64,000 bases of DNA from Niveispirillum cyanobacteriorum (lineage in GTDB: Bacteria > Pseudomonadota > Alphaproteobacteria > Azospirillales > Azospirillaceae): the NCBI RefSeq assembly GCF_002868735.1, contig NZ_CP025615.1:1-64000 (forward strand), given 5' to 3'. Each line of letters begins with the position of its first letter. Position 1 is the first letter of the stretch. Below the pieces are notes generated by a model. That model saw only the letters and a program-made list of their open reading frames with translations, had not been told where the DNA came from and searched no databases. The translations under genes and the position numbers were made by a program. Shown piece after piece: positions 61,349-64,000 of the stretch.

Positions 61349-62107
61349 CGGCGTATCTCTCGCATGGCGGATGAAGCGTTCCTTGCATCGGGCGAATTTG
61401 TGTTTGGCGACTGAATCCTAAACCCAATCAATGGCTTGTGCTACACCCGCCAACCAGAATTACCACCGCGATGCATAATCTGGGCTAAATGCAATACGGC
61501 GCCATACAGACCGCCATACAGCGCATTGCGAATTTCGTACGTAAAAACAGTGCCTTGCGCGCAGCGGAGCTGCATCAGGTGTGACAAAACCCCTGAAATC
61601 ACCCTCTGAAGCGACCGCTGAAGATAGCTGCTTTACAGCGCCGCAGCATGCTCTCATCGCTGTCCGTGCCGCCCTTGCCGGCACGGAGCGGGCAAGGGTC
61701 AATAGGCTGACAAGCTGATCAGGTTTTGTGATGTTTTGCTCCTGCCCGGATCACTGCTTCGATCTGCTATCGCGTACCTGAAAAGCGACAGTGACCGTCA
61801 ACGACACGGATCAGAAATACGGCTGCAAAGTGCAAATGCTATCTCCACATAGACAGTCGATTTCAGCATCACCGGCATGTTGACCAGCGCATATCCTCAA
61901 GCCAAACGCTGCCTGTGAAAGGCAGTGCCTTGATGATTGAGGAACGAGAAACCCCACTCATCGGTCAGCATTTTCCGGTACCCTTGCCAGACACGTACCC
62001 TCTACTATTTCCTGTTTTCTGGTTTTTAAAACGCCCTGCCCTTTTCCTGGAATCCTTAAGGTTCCTAGGGTTGATTTTCACCGTTTTTTCAATATGGTGG
62101 AACGCGT
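61349..62107. other. Non-coding region left of the rep remnant
   Basis: The first about 100 bases are the IS1380 end (with a CTACACCCGCCAACC motif near 61440). No convincing gene follows. A 64-codon ORF at 61915-62109 has hydrophobic content but no recognisable family and an atypical composition. The stretch could contain an old replication origin, but I see no clear iteron array or DnaA box. Confidence 0.4.
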
Positions 62108-62445
62108 AATCGGACATTTTGACGGCACTTTTCGGACGTTGGTGGTCCGTCAAAACGTCCGAATTGCGTGACCTGCTGGGATGCCGGGACATGCTGACGG
62201 ATTGGAAAGATTCCCGAAGACGCGCCTTGGATCCGGCGCTGGAAGAAATCGACCAGCTGGCAGAGTTCCGTGTCCTGGTCGTTGAAACACGGTAAGGCCG
62301 TGGTTGTGGCGGTGGTCAAGTTGTCGCTGTTACCTTCCAGATTGAGCGCAAACCCAAAGAGGCAACCGCAGCGACGATCCTGGAACTGGAAAAGCCCAAA
62401 GTCCAGCGGCGGAGAGAGCGCTGGGGAACTGATATCAAGGACTGA
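62108..62445 (+). pseudogene. Rep_3-type plasmid replication initiator, C-terminal remnant
   Basis: One frame reads WSVKTSELRDLLGC, WKDSRRRALDPALEEIDQLA then EFRVLVVETR, a TAA at 62293-62295, and QVVAVTFQIERKPKEATAAT to the stop at 62443-62445. The pattern ELR-LLG, then LDPALxEINQLAxF and VxFxIERKP is that of the second winged-helix of Rep_3 (RepB-like) initiators. The N-terminal domain is missing and one nonsense codon is present, so it is not active. It suggests that this DNA was or is part of a plasmid. Confidence 0.6.
62111..62161. repeat. 15-bp inverted repeat at the rep remnant
   Basis: CGGACATTTTGACGG (62111-62125) and CCGTCAAAACGTCCG (62147-62161) are inverted copies with one mismatch. 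Such dyads are typical binding sites of Rep_3 initiators, though here it lies within the remnant frame. Confidence 0.6.
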
Positions 62446-62606
62446 ATGATATCTCCTTGATATCATAAAAAAACCGCCTATCCCAGGACCAGCCCCTCCC
62501 CCATTCGATATGCGCCGCCCTTACCAAGGGACCGAAATCCTGCCCTCCAGGTTCTTCCATTATCTGCGTATAGGAAGCGCCCTCATGAGCGGCAACTTCT
62601 CTGATA

Positions 62607-62909
62607 TCAGTATCCTGTCAACAGCATGTCCAGGGCGTTCGTGATCCGCTGGTGCTGGTCATCAAGCGATAGAACAGCCTTGCCCAGCTCCCGCCGCCGT
62701 AGGGTGGCGATGGACTGGGTGACCATCACATAGCGGTGCCCCTGGATATCAAATATCGGGTTCAGGCCCGTCATGGGTGGTGGTGCTTCCTTCTCTGCAA
62801 AGAGGGGGACGACGACCCTTGTATCCAGCCGGTCCAGCATGTTGGCCTGTACATCAAGAAGATAACCAGGCCGCTGCCCTGGCATGGCATGGACATCGAA
62901 GCGCGCCAT
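62607..62909 (-). CDS. ccdB: CcdB-type gyrase toxin
   Basis: 100 aa. MARFDVHAMPGQRPGYLLDV, then LDTRVVVPLFAEKEAPPP, LNPIFDIQGHRYVMVTQSIA and the C-terminal ITNALDMLLTGY match CcdB along its full length. It poisons DNA gyrase. Its ATG overlaps the ccdA stop (TAATG at 62907-62911). The pair is a classical plasmid addiction module. Confidence 0.95.
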   Translation of the reverse strand: MARFDVHAMPGQRPGYLLDVQANMLDRLDTRVVVPLFAEKEAPPPMTGLNPIFDIQGHRYVMVTQSIATLRRRELGKAVLSLDDQHQRITNALDMLLTGY

Positions 62910-63148
62910 TAGAACTGCCTGTATTCGGCGAGCGGCAAGCCCTTTTCCTCGACATGGGCATTCCAAGCATCCATAGCTGCCTGATTGTCCTGCCGCCATT
63001 GCGCCGCCTTCATTTCCAAAACAGCGGCCGCCAGGCCCCGCTCACAAGCCTGCGACAGGTTGATGTTGAGTTGGCGTGCCTCGCGCAGCAGCGCTTCCGG
63101 CAAGGTCACATTGGTGCGTTGACGCACGCCCGCCGTCTCTTGTGTCAT
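62909..63148 (-). CDS. ccdA: CcdA-type antitoxin
   Basis: About 79 aa from ATG 63148 (MTQETAGVRQRTNVTLPEAL). The N-terminal ribbon-helix-helix binds DNA. The C-terminal WRQDNQAAMDAWNAHVEEKG is the region that wraps CcdB. An upstream ATG at 63166 is possible but less likely. An AT-rich stretch (63175-63210) upstream probably holds the promoter and operator. Confidence 0.93.
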   Translation of the reverse strand: MTQETAGVRQRTNVTLPEALLREARQLNINLSQACERGLAAAVLEMKAAQWRQDNQAAMDAWNAHVEEKGLPLAEYRQF

Positions 63149-63285
63149 GCAGCCCTTCCAGCTCAATACCCATCGACTATGCGCATATCATATACACATA
63201 TCAATGCACATCCATTCAGGACTGGCCCTTCCCCCCCGCCCTGTTCCATGATCGGGGGCACCATCCACCCGGAGCCTTTTGCGCG

Positions 63286-63513
63286 ATGATTGACCAGAAC
63301 GGCCAACCCGTGACCAAGCCCTCCCTGAAGACCTATCTGGCCACCTACAATGCCGGGATACGCGGGTCGAAGGAGTTTGGTGCCCTGCCCCGCGCCCTGA
63401 TCACCATTTGCGACAATCTGGCCCTGGGCAAGACCACCTACGTCAAATGCGTGGAGGGCCAGGTGCAGCTCTCGCGGCGCAAGGACGGCAGCATTGCCGG
63501 TAATGGGCTGTGA
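63286..63513 (+). CDS. Small hypothetical protein
   Basis: 75 aa (MIDQNGQPVTKPSLKTYLAT). It is soluble with no recognisable motif. The end, VQLSRRKDGSIAGNGL, is basic. Its stop overlaps the start of the next gene (GTGA at 63510-63513), so the two are translated together. It may be a partner of that glycosyltransferase. I do not recognise a family. Confidence 0.65.
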   Translation: MIDQNGQPVTKPSLKTYLATYNAGIRGSKEFGALPRALITICDNLALGKTTYVKCVEGQVQLSRRKDGSIAGNGL

Positions 63514-64000
63514 GCGGGCCCAGTCTGGTCCTGTTCAATCCCGCAGGCCTGCCGCTACCTGCTGGCTGGGCTGTACCTGTCTGCACCCTGTCGCGGGACC
63601 TGACGGCCCTGTCCCCCGATCTTGTCATTGCTGCCGATGCCGCGTCGGGCAAACGCACGGGCCATCCCTGGCTGGGCTGGCTGCGCGATGATCCCGACCG
63701 GCTGCGCCATGATCGCCGGCGCCTGGATTGCATACTTTCCCATGATGGTTTCATCGTGGAGAACGAAGCCCAGGCGCGGTTCCTGACCGACACGCTGTCC
63801 GCCACGGGACGGCCCGCCCCTATTCTGACCGTCGCTGATCTGGCATCCGGACCGTTGGCCACCCTTCTACCCGATATAAGGGCAGCTGCCGGCTTTACGC
63901 TCACCGGTTCCGCTGCCCGTGTCGATTACATTGTGCGCATCGGCGGGCGGGACATCCGTTTTGTGCGCCGCTGCCTGGACAGTCTGGCGGCCCAGACATC
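63510..64000 (+). CDS. Glycosyltransferase, GT2 start (runs off window)
   Basis: Partial, with a GTG start at 63510. The first about 140 residues (LVLFNPAGLPLPAGWAVPVC; FIVENEAQARFLTDTL) are a separate N-terminal region. VDYIVRIGGRDIRFVRRCLD then SLAAQT is the opening strand and helix of a GT2-family (GT-A) domain as it reaches the window edge. It probably belongs to a surface glycan cluster continuing to the right. The family call rests on this short segment only. Confidence 0.6.
   Translation, partial: MSGPSLVLFNPAGLPLPAGWAVPVCTLSRDLTALSPDLVIAADAASGKRTGHPWLGWLRDDPDRLRHDRRRLDCILSHDGFIVENEAQARFLTDTLSATGRPAPILTVADLASGPLATLLPDIRAAAGFTLTGSAARVDYIVRIGGRDIRFVRRCLDSLAAQT

Noticed and set aside
61915-62109. 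64-codon frame before the rep remnant
   Set aside because: Hydrophobic but without a family match, weak ribosome site, and lying in decayed sequence; not enough to call a gene.

Overview
The window looks like an accessory replicon (plasmid, chromid or large island) of a GC-rich alphaproteobacterium, most like the Azospirillum/Niveispirillum/Nitrospirillum group. This rests on base composition, the IS66, IS1380, IS21, IS110 and ISL3 families present, the concentration of toxin-antitoxin genes, and a decayed Rep_3-type replication initiator near the right end. No rRNA, tRNA or CRISPR array was seen.

Layout. (1) 1-5.4 kb: an IS66 element split inside tnpB by a decayed large serine recombinase unit and joined to a broken IS1380. 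(2) 5.65-10.9 kb: a four-gene, tightly spaced surface-glycan operon with two GT4 glycosyltransferases, a protein with an FkbM-like but degenerate core, and a protein with two repeats of a GW-W domain. (3) 11.1-18.1 kb: nested transposons. An IS66 unit (tnpA-tnpB-tnpC plus a UPF0149/YecA-like passenger) landed in an IS110 copy. It was then hit by an IS21 in tnpC (5-bp target duplication) and by a second IS66-type element in the passenger (8-bp target duplication). (4) 18.4-46.8 kb: the main non-IS locus, read on the minus strand. A 7208-residue adhesin with an N-terminal [10 protein letters not shown] motif and a DUF4347-like domain is followed by a TolC-like lipoprotein, a periplasmic HlyD-like adaptor, a GAF-like/HlyD membrane adaptor, an M50 metalloprotease fused to an HlyD-like arm, and an unknown cytoplasmic protein. 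No ABC ATPase and no RTX repeats were found, so this is not a standard type 1 system. (5) 47.5-48.4 kb: a divergent secreted tail-collar-domain protein. (6) 48.6-63.2 kb: a stability and defence-like island with a hipA pseudogene, an ISL3 remnant, hipBA, a SEC-C/YecA protein, RES-Xre, ParDE, a broken ParE-type pair, an ISNCY-type element, a Fic protein, IS30, IS3 and IS1380 fragments, a Rep remnant and ccdAB. (7) 63.3-64 kb: a small hypothetical gene and the start of a GT2 glycosyltransferase running off the edge.

How it fits together. The coherent biology is cell-surface: glycan assembly on the left, a giant adhesin with its own apparent export set in the centre, and another glycosyltransferase at the right. 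These sit in a replicon kept by many addiction modules and heavily remodelled by insertion sequences. Homopolymer tracts inside the adhesin gene (a run of ten, and a run of eight at its 3' end) suggest possible phase variation. Family assignments come from reading motifs, not from database searches.
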